Source: Lepiota brunneoincarnata (lineage: Eukaryota > Basidiomycota > Agaricomycetes > Agaricales > Agaricaceae). Taken from it: a stretch of 64,000 nt of DNA. This document shows positions 52,605 through 64,000 of the stretch, piece by piece (positions within the stretch are counted from its first letter, which is position 1; each line of letters starts with the position of its first letter). The stretch is taken from NCBI GenBank assembly GCA_023014365.1, contig JAEBUN010000012.1, positions 806,001-870,000 of the forward strand, read 5' to 3'. Position numbers and translations under genes: made by a program. The notes below the pieces were generated by a model. That model was given only the letters and a program-made list of their open reading frames with translations, was not told the origin of the DNA and made no database searches.

Positions 52605-55600
52605 ATGTCTTTCATCAGTGGAGAAGATATTTCTGCAGCCCTGGAAAAATATGAGGGCATTGTGCAGCAAGCACTCCAGAATGGCAGAGTGAACAAAGTT
52701 ATGGAAACACACCAGGAGGAAATGGTGTGTATTGTGTTTTTGACAGTGTATTTCTAACAAATGGCCATGCCATGTATACAGCACAGGACGTTTCAACTCA
52801 CAAAGATGAAGGATCCAGCAATTCTTGCTGTGTTTGATGAGCATCAGTTCCTACTCCATTTTGTAGTGGATTGGCGTAATCACGGCACTGAGCCGACCTT
52901 CATCATGGATAAACTTGCAGCATTGGCCAAACATGACCAGAAGAGAGCAAAATGAAATGCTGCTAAGAAGGTAAGAACTGCATTGTCAGTATTGGACTTG
53001 TTAGGGAGTCAGGGTTAATTAATGTTCATTGCAGGTGGTCCCAGGTGTGGCAGGATCACCAGCAGAAACCCCTGGGCCATCAGGTGGCACAGTCCATGCA
53101 AGATCAATTGGTGCGGCAATACCATCAAGTGCATGGACACATGTTGAGGTGGCAATCCCATCAAATGCACAGCCACCAGTGGAGGCAGCAACTTCAGTGC
53201 TGTCCACAACAGGAGCAGGAGACAATCCATGAGCACCAACCATAGCCTTGGCCCCAGTATACCAAGCCATGACGGACTCACTAATGGGAGGGCAAGGCAT
53301 TGCCACAGCATTGCATACCCACAGGGTCAAAGATACACAGCACACACAGGAAGTGCCAGAAATGTCAGCAGTCAGACAAGCTCAGCAAGTAGTGGCATCC
53401 AGGCCACCCATTGTCGTAAAGGATGTGGATATGGAACAGTCAAGTTCCACATCTTACAGGCCATCTATACCGCTGCAACCCATGCAACCCCACAACAAAG
53501 GCAAGGGAAAGGCTGTGCAGCAGCAAAAGGTGGAACCAGCTGGAGAGATTGTGGGCACAAGACAACTAGATTGAAGGCAACATCTGAAGGTGAAGAGGGA
53601 GATTTCACAACCCCGCTGGGGGCATCGAATTCCTGAGCCAACAGGGGCACTTTTCAATGTGGCATGCACTTGGTGCACATCAAAAGATATCCTGTGTCAA
53701 GTGGATGTGAGGGGAGGAGCTTGCTGTGCCTGCATCATTAAAAAGTGCCAGTGCACAAAATCTACTGGGCAGCCAGGGCGGTGGCAGGTGCAGTTGCCGC
53801 AATCATTGCTGTGGTGGTGATTAAGAGGGCCAAAGGAGGTGATGAGAGACAGGGTCATGCTGAAGGTGGTTGAGCCGCTGACCAATAAGGACAAATTACT
53901 AGCCACCGATTCCAAGTCAGATGTCAAGGGCCAAAGCAGGGGAAAGAAACAGGAAGTTGAGGAGGCAAATCAATGGGCAGCAGCAAAGCTGAATGCCAAG
54001 GGTAAAGGCAAGGCCACAGCAATTGCCCCAGGGGTGGAGACAGCAGCAGAGGTGAAGAGAAAGAGTAAGGGTGAGGGTTCAGCAAATGTGACTAGCGGGC
54101 CATCAACAATGGGTCACCCAATGCCAGATTTCAAGTGGGGTCCAGAAGATGACGACAAGCTGCATAAGAGTAAGCCCCCTTTCTTATCTTGCTCACAGGG
54201 TGTTCTCAATCACACCAATTTTAAGTGAAGCAATGGTGCAAGCAGCATTTGAACAAGTTTGAAGGGTGGCTTGTGGACCACTTTTCCAATGCCTCTGGTA
54301 AGGCATTATTCCAGGCCACGCACATCTTCAAGATGGAGGAGGCTTTGAACTCCTTCAGCACCCAGCTGGAGGACTTATCAGAGTGAATTGTCGCCAACAC
54401 CCCAGCTTTGATGCTTCAGATGGATAATCGTGTTAACACATTAGAAGCCGCAGTGGAAAAGCTGTCCCACCAGGTCAAGTCATTGGTGGCCAAGGTTGGT
54501 GTCTGCCACAGTGCCATCGCTCCAATTGCCACAACTGCAGAATTGCATGACGCCATTGTAGCAGTGGAGCATATGGGTCACATCAATCCACTTCCTGAAG
54601 TGGCAGACACTGATTTAGCAGGGGTTGCAAATGCCCTCCATATGTCCATTCTGGAACCAACTGCATGCCCACTATCACCAATTGACCTCACAGAGGATGC
54701 TGAAACACAACAGATGCCAAAAGAACCTCTGGAAGCAGGACATTTGGCAAATGCATTGCCACCAACTGATGGTCAAGTGGAGTCCTCTGCTTCTACAATG
54801 GGGGCTTCAGCACTGCAGTTGCCAATGGCAACTCTTTTCCCAATATCAGGTATGTATTGCTTATCGTATTATGGTTCATAATCTGTACAGAGCAGTTTAT
54901 GACCTGAGATTTGATAGATGCACCCTGCCTCTCCAATATTGCCAACGCCCTGCCTCTGGCCAGTGATGCTGCATTGCTGCCAATCCCAAGTGTTGTCACC
55001 TGTGGTAAGCGGTACCCTCCTTCCACAACAGCCAGAACAACTCATGTGTTTACAGATGCCAAAATTGCCATTGACACAGCATCTGCTGGTCATGAATTGC
55101 CCATGGTGGCTTCATGTACAGGGGAGTCATCCCATGAGCACAATGAGCAGATGGCCAACATCACCACCATTCTCAGGGCTGATGGCCTGCCTTGGCCAGT
55201 GTCTCTGCCAGACAATATTGACATCACCATGATTCCCACAGTCTCTATTGCCGCCGCTCTCAATATTGCTGCCAGCCACATTGCCACCAACACAGACCTT
55301 GCCACAGCACCTATTGCCAATGTTCTTCCTGAGTCTTACCAGGGGCCTGGCCCCACTTTTATCTCTCCAGGGGTACAACTAATCCCACCCACACCAGTGA
55401 ATTCACAGGAGGATGGTGCAACGGTGCTGACATTGCTGGAGCCACCCACAGCCATGCCTCCACAACCACCCAGCCAGTCACAGTCCCAAACTGACTGTGA
55501 CCCAAACAATCTCTCTACTGCCCTCACGCCACCATCCCCTGCACTGTCACTCTGGCACAGCCCACATTTCACACCATCCTCATCACCATCCGTGGCAAAT

Positions 55601-55678
55601 CTCAATACTTCATGTGGCACAAAGCACAAGGCATCCTCACCTATTGATGAGCAGGCACACCAGAAGGCAAAATATTAA
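52605..55678 (+). pseudogene. KDZ2 accessory gene B: Zn2Cys6 protein
   Basis: Exon 1 starts at ATG 52605 (MSFISGEDISAALEKYEGIV) and stops at a GTGTGT donor after METHQEEM. The next exon is FDEHQFLLHFVVDWRNHGTE then PTFIMDKLAALAKHDQKR. The zinc cluster at 53665-53754 has the same C-x2-C-x6-C-x8-C-x2-C-x6-C spacing as KDZ1, preceded by RIPEPTGALFNVAC. The coiled-coil block is MDNRVNTLEAAVEKLSHQVK at about 54418. A proline/serine/alanine-rich tail (ISPGVQLIPPTPVNSQEDGA) ends at TAA 55678. Frames are broken in places. Confidence 0.7.
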
Positions 55679-55922
55679 CATCTCATAGCAGTTCATATAT
55701 TCAGACTGCATATGTTTTTCTTTCCATGCACCATATCCTTGCACTGTAAATATTGTACCCAAATCTTTTGTCTCATACGCACGCTACAGAATACATGTGG
55801 CTTGGTTTGCCTCTCCGCTAATGCCTGGTCACTTTCTCTCCCTTTGCTGCCTGGACATCCAAGCCTTAGAAGACCCTGCAATGACCATGTTACATTGATT
55901 CTCTAAGATTCACTCCACAGTT

Positions 55923-56590
55923 CTACATACCTGGCTTAGCTTGGTCAGGCAATATTAGGATGGGATCAATTGCCATAGGTGTGTGAGGTGGGCACTGGGG
56001 AAGATCCAGTGCTTGTTCAGGTGGAATAAGTGCCAGCTGGGATGGTTGGTGATAAACCTGAAGCACATGGTGTAATATTGACTGGACCAGAACTGAATAT
56101 TGGGAGTCACCGTCCGCTGGACCATTCAACAGCACCATCAGTGAAAACCCACTGGCCACTAGAGCATCCATGAGTGGCTGAGTTAAAGTCACCATGCCTG
56201 GTGTGATTTCCTTGGCCCTCCCAGGCAATGTAACCACACCATTGAGATCAGCTGGCACATCTTTGCCTGAGATTCTCCAAGAATTTTGAATGGCACATGG
56301 TTTGTCTTGTGGCCAGTGGCCAAGCCTGTCAAGAATGCCATGAGCTTTCCAATGTGGTGGAAGACACAGTGAACACACTGTAATGTAGTGTCATGTATTG
56401 CTGCATCAACCCCTCAAGTGCTTGTTTTGTCATTCCCCTGACATCCATGCTCATTAGGATAGCAGGCACACCATCTTCATTTACCTCAACAATTGGGTTT
56501 GCCATGGGTGCTGCGGCCACCAGCAATACGGCCAAATATTCCTTTTGCTAGTGGAGTTCCCCAACATAAGCTGCAAACTCCATTTGCAAT
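55923..56590 (-). pseudogene. KDZ2 accessory gene C fragment
   Basis: Minus strand: MEFAAYVGELH, then stop, QKEYLAVLLVAAA, and VRGMTKQALEGLMQQYMTLHYS, matching KDZ1 gene C (MQNEFASYVGVLHWQKAQ; LKKHVLEEMMQTYLTTHYS). A tail with DGVVTLPG-like loops and PHTPMAIDPILILPD ends near 55923. The upstream half is missing at the Gypsy-C junction. Confidence 0.55.
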
Positions 56591-57246
56591 GCATTCACTG
56601 TCCACAAATTTATAGGATGCTGTAACTTTTACTGCAAGTTCATCCATGGATACTCCACTATTGCCCAACCTCTCAACACCCTCATGTCCACAAAATGACT
56701 CTTTGAGTGGACTGACAAATGCCAGAATTCATTTGATGCCTTGAAAATCCAATTCTCAAAGCAACCTGTGCTCATGATGCCTGACCAAGCAAGACCCTTC
56801 AAAATTGAATGTGATGCCTCAAAATACACTACCAGAGCAGTACTTTATCAAACCAACATTAATAATCAATGACACCCCATAGCTTTCCTATCAAAAACCC
56901 TTATGCCTGCTAAACAAAACTACAATATTCATGAACTACTAGCAATTATTCATGCCCTTGGCAAATGGCGCCATTACTTGGAAGGAGGACCCTTCCCCAT
57001 CAAAGTTTGTACTAATCACCAAAATCTTACTTACTGGAAGAAACCACAGGATATCAACCAATGCCAGGCCCACTGGCATCAATTCCTTTCCTGCTTTAAT
57101 CTTCAGATCGAACATGTACCTGGTACAAAGATACCTGCTGCTGACACTCTATCTTGATGTCCCAATCATATCCCCAATGAGGATGAAGACAATAAATCTG
57201 TTATGATGCTACCTGAGTCTGTATTTATCAACATAATGTTAAATAA
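56591..57246 (+). pseudogene. Gypsy-C RT thumb and RNase H
   Basis: TVHKFIGCCNFYCKFIHGYS then TIAQPLN (RT thumb), a stop, and FEWTDKCQNSFDALKIQF. RNase H follows with FKIECDASKYTTRAVLYQT, YNIHELLAIIHALGKWRHYL and TNHQNLTYWKKPQ, then the tether HVPGTKIPAADTLS with a stop. The order matches Gypsy-B at 46400-46880. Confidence 0.8.
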
Positions 57247-57550
57247 AGTGACAGATCACTTATTAGTTACATAGTAACAAATTATAATATATAAGTAATT
57301 AGTTGTTATGTACACCCATCCCTTGGGGATGTCAATTAGTGGACACCAAGTTTCACACCTTGTGTCCATTTTGACAGGATGGGACCTTAGACTAGCCAAA
57401 TCCTACTATGTGAAGGGGAGTTACATATGAAGAACCTTTACACTTGACCAAATCAGTGGGCTTATCAAATCACACTATTATTAACAACGTATGAATACAT
57501 CAGTGATTGTTGATCAACTTGAGCTAGTGACTAGTGATCAGTGTGTCACT
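57247..57550. repeat. AT-rich insertion with imperfect inverted ends in Gypsy-C integrase
   Basis: AGTGACAGATCAC (57247-57259) and GTGATCAGTGTGTCACT (57534-57550) are imperfect inverted repeats. The segment between has no integrase-like reading, while coding resumes near 57590 (GLIVTYNGRTVP). It could be a MITE. No convincing TSD found and the left edge may lie slightly further right. Confidence 0.35.
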
Positions 57551-58970
57551 GATACATTCCCACCAATTCCCATTACTCCATAACACATACCCCAAAAGGT
57601 CTAATTGTTACCTACAATGGTAGAACTGTCCCACTGGAAGACCTTGAGCTCTGCCACTGCATTGTATGGAGATACCATGATTCTCCCACCACAGGCCACC
57701 CTGGTATTGACACAACCCTTCTTGCATTGGAGTGTGATTTCTACTGGCCCAGTATGGCCAGTTTCACATGTGATTATGTCAAAGGGTGCGCCAACTGTCA
57801 ACAGTTTAAATTAACTGTCACCCTGCCAAGCCTGCCTTTACCCCTATTCTGGCACCTGAATTGAACTGCCCATTTGCACAGATCTTGATGGATCTGATCA
57901 CCTCCCTCCCTCCCCCCACTGGATACAACTCTATCCTGTCCATAGTGGACCATGGACTCTCAAAGGGGGTAATTCTCACTGCTACCAACAAAGCTGCAAC
58001 TGCCAATGATATTGCCAACATTATTCTCAACAAGGTTTACCCATGTTATGGCCTCCCTGAGCATATCATATCTGACCATGACCCATGTTTTACTGCACAT
58101 TCATTCCAAAAACTGTTGGAAGAACTCAAAGTAACACCTGCAATGACCGCAGCCTATCATCTAGAAGCAGACAGAGCAACTGAATGCTCCCATCAGGAAA
58201 CTCAGGTGTATCTCTCCATTTTCTGTTCTCACCACCCCAAAAACTGGTCTCAAACCCTGCTGCTTCTCAAATTTGCATACAACAGTTGACCCCATGCCCT
58301 ATGAAAACAAATACTGTTCAAAATTATCATGGGAATACAACTGAAAGCCCTTCCCACCATCCTCCTCAAAACTGAGTCACCCACTGTCAACAACCACATG
58401 GAGCTCATAGATCTCTACTACCAAAATGCTAAAACTGCACATAAAACTGCCATGAAACACATGGAAAACTGACATCAATCTAAGTTTACCCCATTCCATG
58501 AAAATCAAATGGTCTGGCTCAATGCCCACAACTTAAAAACCCTGTACATCATATGTACAATGGCCCCCAAATGTCTCAGACTATTCCATATCCTCAACAT
58601 CTTATCCCCTGTTTCATACCAACTTGAACTTCCTAAACGTTGGAAGATTCACCCTGTATTCCATGCACAACTTCTCATGCCTTACACCAAAACTGAAACA
58701 TATGGCCCTAACTATGTTCAACCTCCACCCCAGATCATTGAAGGAGAAGAACTGTATGAAGTAGAAGCAATTCTAAACCACCATAAACAATGAAATTGCC
58801 TCAAATACCTTGTCAAATGGCTTGGATGGCCCAAATCCAAAAATACTTGGGAACCTGAACCCCATTTCAAATCATTTCCTGATGGAACTAAACCTGAAAC
58901 ATCTGATGAAACCATTGTACCAGAAATAGTTGATGAAGGAGATCCCATAGAACTCTTGTTGGAGTATAAG
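57551..58970 (+). pseudogene. Gypsy-C integrase and chromodomain
   Basis: HHCC module WRYHDSPTTGHPGID and CANCQQFK. The DDE core has D in ILMDLITSLPPPTGY, D in HIISDHDPCFTAHSF and E in ADRATECSHQET, where the usual TERVNQ is altered. A GPY-type region (NQMVWLNAHNL, LPKRWKIHPVFHAQLL) and a chromodomain (EELYEVEAILNHHKQ, stop, NCLKYLVKWLGWPKSKNTWE) follow. At least six stops. Confidence 0.8.
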
Positions 58971-59824
58971 TGGCTCTACAATCTTAACCAAAATGACAAG
59001 AACACACCCATTGTCCATTATTCTTTTAAAGCCTCAAACAAACCACACCATTCCCATCAACATCCCTATCAAAAATAAACTGTACCACCCCATTTAATAG
59101 CACAATGCCTTACTCTGTCCATTCACTCCCTTCTGAATCTGCTCTTATTTCTACCCTGCCTCCGTCTTCCAATGGGATTACCAGGTCCTTGTCTGCTCAA
59201 CCTAACCCCAACCATGTCCTTTACCAATTCCTCATTGAAAGTGCCCTTAACACCACTGAAAACACCCTGCTCCATGTATCATGACAGACTACTTCCCCCA
59301 GCTCTGTTCCACCCATTGTGGAAGAATCAACCATTGTCTCCACTCCCCTGCCAGTCACTTCCATTAGCAACTATCTTAATGAAGTCGACAGTGCCTCTAC
59401 CCTTGTCTTTTTGCTTTTTATCACACCAATACCGCCAGTATCACAAGAAGTACATGATGGCTGCTTCCAACTCCGTGAAAACCTCCCCTGCCTACATGGC
59501 CTTGAACAAAGTGTTAAAAAAGTCAAAATTGCAAACCAGAATATGTTCAACCATTTATGGACTGACCCCACCTTCCGTTGAATCTTCACCAAACATTGTA
59601 GCTCCACAACTGGTATATGGATTATGCCCACAATCCCTGATCAGGTACAGCTGCCCCTGCCTACCAACTGACCCTGATGGGTTCATTCCACCCACTGACA
59701 AGTTCAACCCAAACAACCTCCAAGTCCTGTTACCCTACCTGTTGTCATACCCCCCACCTCTGCACCACCACCCCAAACTCGACAACAAACAGTGGACAAG
59801 TTCACTTGATGAATGGAAGCCCAT
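58971..59824 (+). pseudogene. Gypsy-C post-integrase ORF, truncated
   Basis: Serine/threonine/proline-rich sequence and a helical block (YHKKYMMAASNSVKTSPAYM, ALNKVLKKSK) parallel the post-integrase ORF of Gypsy-B. The cysteine-rich end is missing because the Gypsy-E LTR starts at 59825. Confidence 0.5.
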
Positions 59825-61070
59825 TGATATGCCAATTTCATGCCTATACATGAATTCTGTACTCCAGAATGATTCTCTACATAGAATCATTGGCTATATC
59901 ATTAAAAAACTCTATAGAGGATTGGTACTATGTCCCGTAGTAGCCAGTTTGACTGAATTGAGGATATTCAAGCCTTGGAAGTGTTCAAACCAGTTTATTA
60001 TCACTAAGCTTAGTGAACCAAGCTATCAGAATGCTCTCCAGAGGGATTCAGGACTCTACATAGCCTATCAAGTATACTCTGGTCGCATCAAGGGACCTTA
60101 TGAGCAGTTTTCTGATGAACTCAGATTCATTTGAACCCAAAAGAATGTACATAGCAGCTGTTGCAGGTGTATCACACCTATGACAAGCCCAATAATGATG
60201 ACCGGACCATGGAACAGAATGTCCAATGCTTGGGAGGCAACACCTGATGCCCAAAACCCTAGAAATATCAAAGACTCATAATTAACAAGTGCATTGTGGG
60301 TCCTGGCACCTCAGCATATTGCCTAACTGAGATTAGTTACAACAGATCAAGGGATTGTCCATATGCTATACATGCCAATCATAATTGATCTGGAGGCTTA
60401 ATGCACTCGCGTGGATGCAGAATAATGCAGATGAGCACGGAACATGTCTGGCTGGATTGCCATTTGTCAATCAGAGAAAATCCCATAACCCAGGGCAAGG
60501 TAGAAATGCTGCTGAACCTTCCAAAATATTCTGCAGTACCTGTAACAATTAAGCTTATTGTTTTCTATTTCATATTTACTATCTCTCATATGTATCTAAA
60601 CAATATCAATATGGTTGTGCTTGTTTGTGGAGAAGCAAGAGGTCTCACCCCCACTTCCACATGCAAGTCTGTGAGCTGTGATCAAGAATGGTTTCAGAGG
60701 ACTACTTAGTGTGCATCATTAAGTGTGATTTCTTCAGTTGTTGACCAACCCAGAGACAGAGACAGAGAACAGGGTTCAGAGACCAGAGACCAGAGACTAG
60801 AGACCCTGTGCTTTGAATTGACAGGGATTGTCCTTTCACTGTTACACCATATGGCTAAGATAACTTCCACAGCTGTTTGTTAACCTCTAAAAACACTATT
60901 CTCTTGAATTTTGCTGTCAGAACACACCCCCAGAACACCCTAAAAGACAAAACTGTTCATTATCTATCTCATACTACTTGTATTAACTTAAGCTTATCGA
61001 ATTTCGACTAAGCTTAGTGAGAACAAGCCCTTTATCTATATTAAAATCCATGAATGTTTCCTCCTTTTCA
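59825..61070 (+). repeat. 5' LTR of Gypsy-E
   Basis: TGATATGCC...CTCCTTTTCA, 1246 bp, inverted match of 18361-19665. It contains CACTAAGCTTAGTGA and related HindIII palindromes (60003, 61007) and a GAGACAGAGACC-rich tract (60750-60812). PBS-like TGGAGCCCACTGC starts at 61073, two bases after the LTR, and would fit tRNA priming. Confidence 0.75.
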
Positions 61071-61340
61071 TCTGGAGCCCACTGCAAGGGGGGTTTTCAG
61101 TTGAATTTCACGAGACAAACACCAAAAGACTTGGACACTGGCCTACCTTTCACCTGCAAAGCAGAAAAAGGTTCAAGCAAAGACCGTAAAGTCACCCAAA
61201 ATGTCCTTCAAGAGCAGTCTCAGGAAGGTCGACCCCCCAAAACAGAGAACTACTCAGAATTCTAATTGTCCAGAAGGGTCTGAGGCCTCATCACTGCTAG
61301 TACCGCTCAAAAGCGAAAGGATCCTACTAGTTCTATAGCT
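61071..61340 (+). other. Gypsy-E leader
   Basis: Contains the PBS-like site at 61073. One frame is open to 61265 and then stopped. No separate gene recognised. Confidence 0.4.
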
Positions 61341-63240
61341 GTGAACACAGTGAGCAGTTCAGCAGTTGCAGTATCAAGAGAAGCCATACCGTCAACCTCT
61401 ACTGCTCCCAGATTTACTATAAGGCTTCCAGCCTCAGCTTGCAACATAGCGCAGATTCCACACACCAAAAGCCAGGATGGTCAGACCATTCCTACGCTAA
61501 GCTTAGCATTTACAAACCAAAACTCATTTCATATGAACCCTCCTGGTGCCTCTATGGTACCACAGATATCACAGTCAACTCCAACTGTACAGACAAACCA
61601 AGCTATGCCATCTATGATGACTACAGCTAGAAAAATGGGACATGAGTGTATGCCAATTCCCTTTAGCAATAATGCTCCCAGATGGGATGCATCAAAACTA
61701 CAGACATTGAGAAATTATCTCTGAATGCTTGAATGGCTCTTCATGATAATGAAGATGACAGATGATGCAGAAAGGATAAATTGGGCAGTGTCATATGTGG
61801 ACCAGGATATCTGTGAAGAGTGGAAGAGTTTTGTGGAGTTCTTAGCAGGAAGCTGGACAGGCTTCGTAGAGAGATTGAAGAAAGAGTATCCTGAGACTGT
61901 GGCAGCTGAGCAGGGCTCAGTGCGATGCTTGAGAGAACTCTGTGCAGAGAGTAGAGGCATTGCAATGAATGAAGAGCATAAAGTCTTGGACTTCAAAAGG
62001 CAATTCATTCTCAAAGCAGAGAAGGGTCCAAAGTCACCAGCAGTAGTCTCAAACCGAGAGCTAGTTGAGTTATTTACAAGCACACTGGACTCTGTGTTCC
62101 AGAATGTACTCAATGCAAGATTAGCAATCACCAGGGCACATAGAACCACAAGTGATGGGCCAGCACTGACTGCAAAGGATTTACATGAAGAGGACCCCTA
62201 CAATTGGCAGATCGTGGTGGATAAAGCTGTCAAAATTTTGATTGGTAAAACACTGATGCAATCCCTTCATCAGGATTCGAGGCTGGTGAACTCAGCATCG
62301 ATGAGCCATCCACCTGCGACATCCAGAACAGGAACTTATGACCCTGTAGTAAAGCAGGAGCTGCAAAGCTTAAAGCAGAAATTTCAGGATGAAGTCTTGC
62401 AAATGGCAGGTGGTCTTACTGAGCTTAAGGACCTCATGAATATCCAGGGGCATACTTTAAAATCATACTTAGAGAGTTTGGCAAAGGATGGACATAACCA
62501 TGCTGGCTATAATCACATGCAGAGGAACACTGGGAGCAGGCCAGCAGGGTTGCTTTCTGATTGCAAGTGTTTCTACTGTTGGTTATTGGGGCATAGTTGG
62601 TTATTCTGCCCAGACATGGAGGTGAATAAACAAGCCAGCCAAATTAGGGTCAAAGGGAACAAAATATATATGGGGGACAGCTTGAGTACCCCTTGGGGAG
62701 AAGTGCCTATTAAAGAGAAAGTGGCAAAGTACTATGCAACAAAGGGACAACTCTTCATTCAGATACCAGAACTGCCAGAGGTTGAGCCTGAGTTACTGCA
62801 AGTACCAGCACCAGCGGTGTTTGCACAGAAAGCATTCCCAAGGTCAGAAAACCAAAGGTCACCAGCGGAAGAAGAAATCCACTGTCTGAAGCAGCACATG
62901 GAAATGTTGGAATCAGCTGCCATCCACACTGGGAGTGCCCCAAAGGTTAAGCTTATGACCAGAAAGGATGATAATGTTGAGATACAGTCTTTGGCCTAGC
63001 AATTGGCCCAGATACAGGCTAAGCTTAGTGGTTTGACAGATGGTACACCCTTGGCAAGCCAGTATTTGGACACTAGGAGTGGTATGAAGACTTGGAACTC
63101 GGAGTTGGGTTTCTAAAGGGTTTGAGGAAGGAGCCAGCTCTGAAGAAGAAGGTTGCCTTCACCAGAGGACAGACTCCTGAGGATGCGTCGGATTCTGAGT
63201 GATCAGAAGAATCAGAAAATGAGGAAATAGGGCAGACAAC
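61341..63240 (+). pseudogene. Gypsy-E gag
   Basis: Agaricomycete-type Gag: PRWDASKLQTLRNYL, TGA at 61722, then MLEWLFMIMKMTDDAERINW, AVSYVDQDICEEWKSFVEF and GSWTGFVERLKKEYPE. A central helical region is followed by one zinc knuckle CFYCWLLGHSWLFCP (C-x2-C-x4-H-x4-C). A linker toward protease carries a coiled-coil-like segment (EEEIHCLKQHMEMLESAA) and a TAG at 62997. The first visible codon region is open from 61341, but the true start is uncertain. Confidence 0.7.
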
Positions 63241-64000
63241 AGAGAAACCAATGCATGCAGCAGCAGGAGAATTACCATATAGGAATGTGAAACCACTGCA
63301 CCTGGTCATTGAGGTACCACCACTGCCAGTCAGAAGGATGGAACCATCCAGGAAGGAGCTTGCCTATAAGCACCAGACCCCTATAGAGAGGAATGTTGAT
63401 GTTGAGGAAGTACTCAGCAGGGTATTGAAGCGAGAAGCTTCAGTATTGCATGGAGAACTCCTGGCATTGTCACCGATATACAGGAATGCTTATAGAGAGC
63501 AAATTATGAGAAAACAGGTACTCATGAATCAAAGCTTAATAACAGGAGTTGGGCCCTTGGATGATGATACAAAAGAGTTAGAGATTAATAGTGGGCCAGT
63601 GCAAGTCATGATAATGGAGCTAGCAGACTGCTCTCGGAAGTATGTATTATACAGTGCTCCGAGAAGGCTCAGCAACCCAAGCCTGGGTAGCTCAGGATCC
63701 AATCATGCAGTACTGGGAGTCACTTCCCAGAAAGGACAGGGGATGGCAAGTGTTTATTGCTAAAGAATGCAAACCATTGAGAGTAGTGCCAACTCTGATA
63801 AATGGGATTTGGCAGGAAGAGGCCTTGCTAGATAGTGGGTCACAGATCATACCCATGAGTCAGGAAGTGGCGATTGCATGTCAAGTTTCTTGGGACCCAG
63901 ACACTACGATTAATTTGCAGAGTGCAAATGGGCAGGTTGAAAAGACTTGTGGATTGGCAAAGAATGTAGGCTTTACCTGCGGGGGAGTCACAATCTATTT
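63241..64000 (+). pseudogene. Gypsy-E pre-protease region and retropepsin start (cut by window edge)
   Basis: RNVDVEEVLSRVLKREASVL, LHGELLALSPIYRNAYREQI and VKP-type linker blocks typical between gag and protease. After a frame change comes EALLDSGSQIIPMSQEVAI with a DSG active site (about 63825) and INLQSANGQVEKTCGLAKNV. The protein continues beyond the window. Confidence 0.7.

Larger units (their letters stand above)
51142..56590 (+). mobile_element. KDZ2: truncated KDZ-type transposon
   Basis: The left tip CAGGTAGTCAACCTATACTG matches the KDZ1 termini over about 110 bp. Gene order (A minus, B plus, C minus) copies KDZ1. It breaks off inside gene C at about 56590, against Gypsy-C, and no transposase or right TIR lies in the window. 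It is related to KDZ1 but well diverged outside conserved protein blocks. Confidence 0.75.
56591..59824 (+). mobile_element. Gypsy-C: 5'-truncated chromodomain Gypsy element
   Basis: Starts in mid-RT at the KDZ2 junction and ends where the Gypsy-E LTR begins. It is related to Gypsy-B in domain order and motifs. No LTR of its own is visible. Confidence 0.75.
59825..64000 (+). mobile_element. Gypsy-E: LTR retrotransposon with 1.25-kb LTR, running off the window
   Basis: 5' LTR, leader, gag with zinc knuckle and the start of a retropepsin domain in the order expected for a Gypsy-type element. The same LTR family sits as a solo LTR in Gypsy-1. Confidence 0.75.

Noticed and set aside
56655..56662. 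CTCCACT after KDZ2 matches the 7 bp before its left tip (51135-51141) and looks like a TSD
   Set aside because: The bases left of 56655 already read as Gypsy-C RT (NFYCKFIHGYSTIAQPLN), so KDZ2 cannot end there. The match is coincidence.
57304..57486. TGTTATGTACACCC...ATTATTAACA as a 183-bp solo LTR
   Set aside because: No matching 5-bp flanks and no second copy in the window.
59172..60134. 320-codon ORF
   Set aside because: It crosses from Gypsy-C into the Gypsy-E LTR. Only the first part matches an element protein, so the fusion is accidental.
60401..60709. 102-codon ORF in the Gypsy-E LTR (opposite-strand relative at 18779-19063)
   Set aside because: The two LTR copies do not keep it as a conserved protein start or end, and it lies in LTR sequence with no domain.

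Overview
The window looks like a TE-packed island in the genome of an agaricomycete (mushroom-forming basidiomycete). The first 5.6 kb carries intron-containing host genes of typical basidiomycete families. These are a seven-TM-type membrane protein (1-1197, minus, running off the left edge), a small secreted-protein ORF (3413-3562) and an F-box protein (3815-5381, minus). From 5644 to the right edge almost every base can be assigned to mobile elements. I saw no rRNA, tRNA or CRISPR.

The island is a set of elements inserted inside one another, and most joints are supported by target-site duplications (TSDs). Gypsy-A (minus, chromodomain type) has its 3' LTR at 5644-5846, and its integrase is split between 5847-6440 and 41014-41959. 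A tyrosine-recombinase retroelement of the DIRS order (6441-41013, minus) interrupts it. That element is split by KDZ1 (9837-38206, TSD ACCCAGC, TIRs of about 540 bp) and by a Tc1-like transposon (38681-40281, TA TSD). KDZ1 holds Gypsy-1 (17840-25344, TSD GGAGC), which itself holds a 1.3-kb solo LTR. KDZ1 also holds a solo LTR, LTR-D (TSD ATTGC), which holds Gypsy-2 (30677-36842, TSD GGGGT, identical LTRs). Gypsy-B (41960-51055, minus, TSD AAGGA) sits in Gypsy-A and contains another solo LTR (44635-45344). KDZ2 (51142 to about 56590), a truncated Gypsy-C (plus) and the start of Gypsy-E (59825 to the edge) complete the window.

KDZ1 carries a transposase with its D, D and E signature residues still readable, plus four accessory genes. 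Three of these recur in KDZ2, including a gene with a perfect Zn2Cys6 zinc cluster and a coiled coil. Gypsy-1, Gypsy-2 and Gypsy-B each have a 10-nt sequence two bases inside the 5' LTR that is complementary to a 10-mer downstream of the LTR TATA box. This is the layout expected for self-primed reverse transcription of Tf1/sushi chromoviruses. Most lesions are C-to-T or G-to-A transitions, often CGA to TGA, and older elements look depleted in CpG. This suggests methylation-linked or RIP-like decay.

All gene products here are read from sequence and recalled family resemblance. No database search was run.
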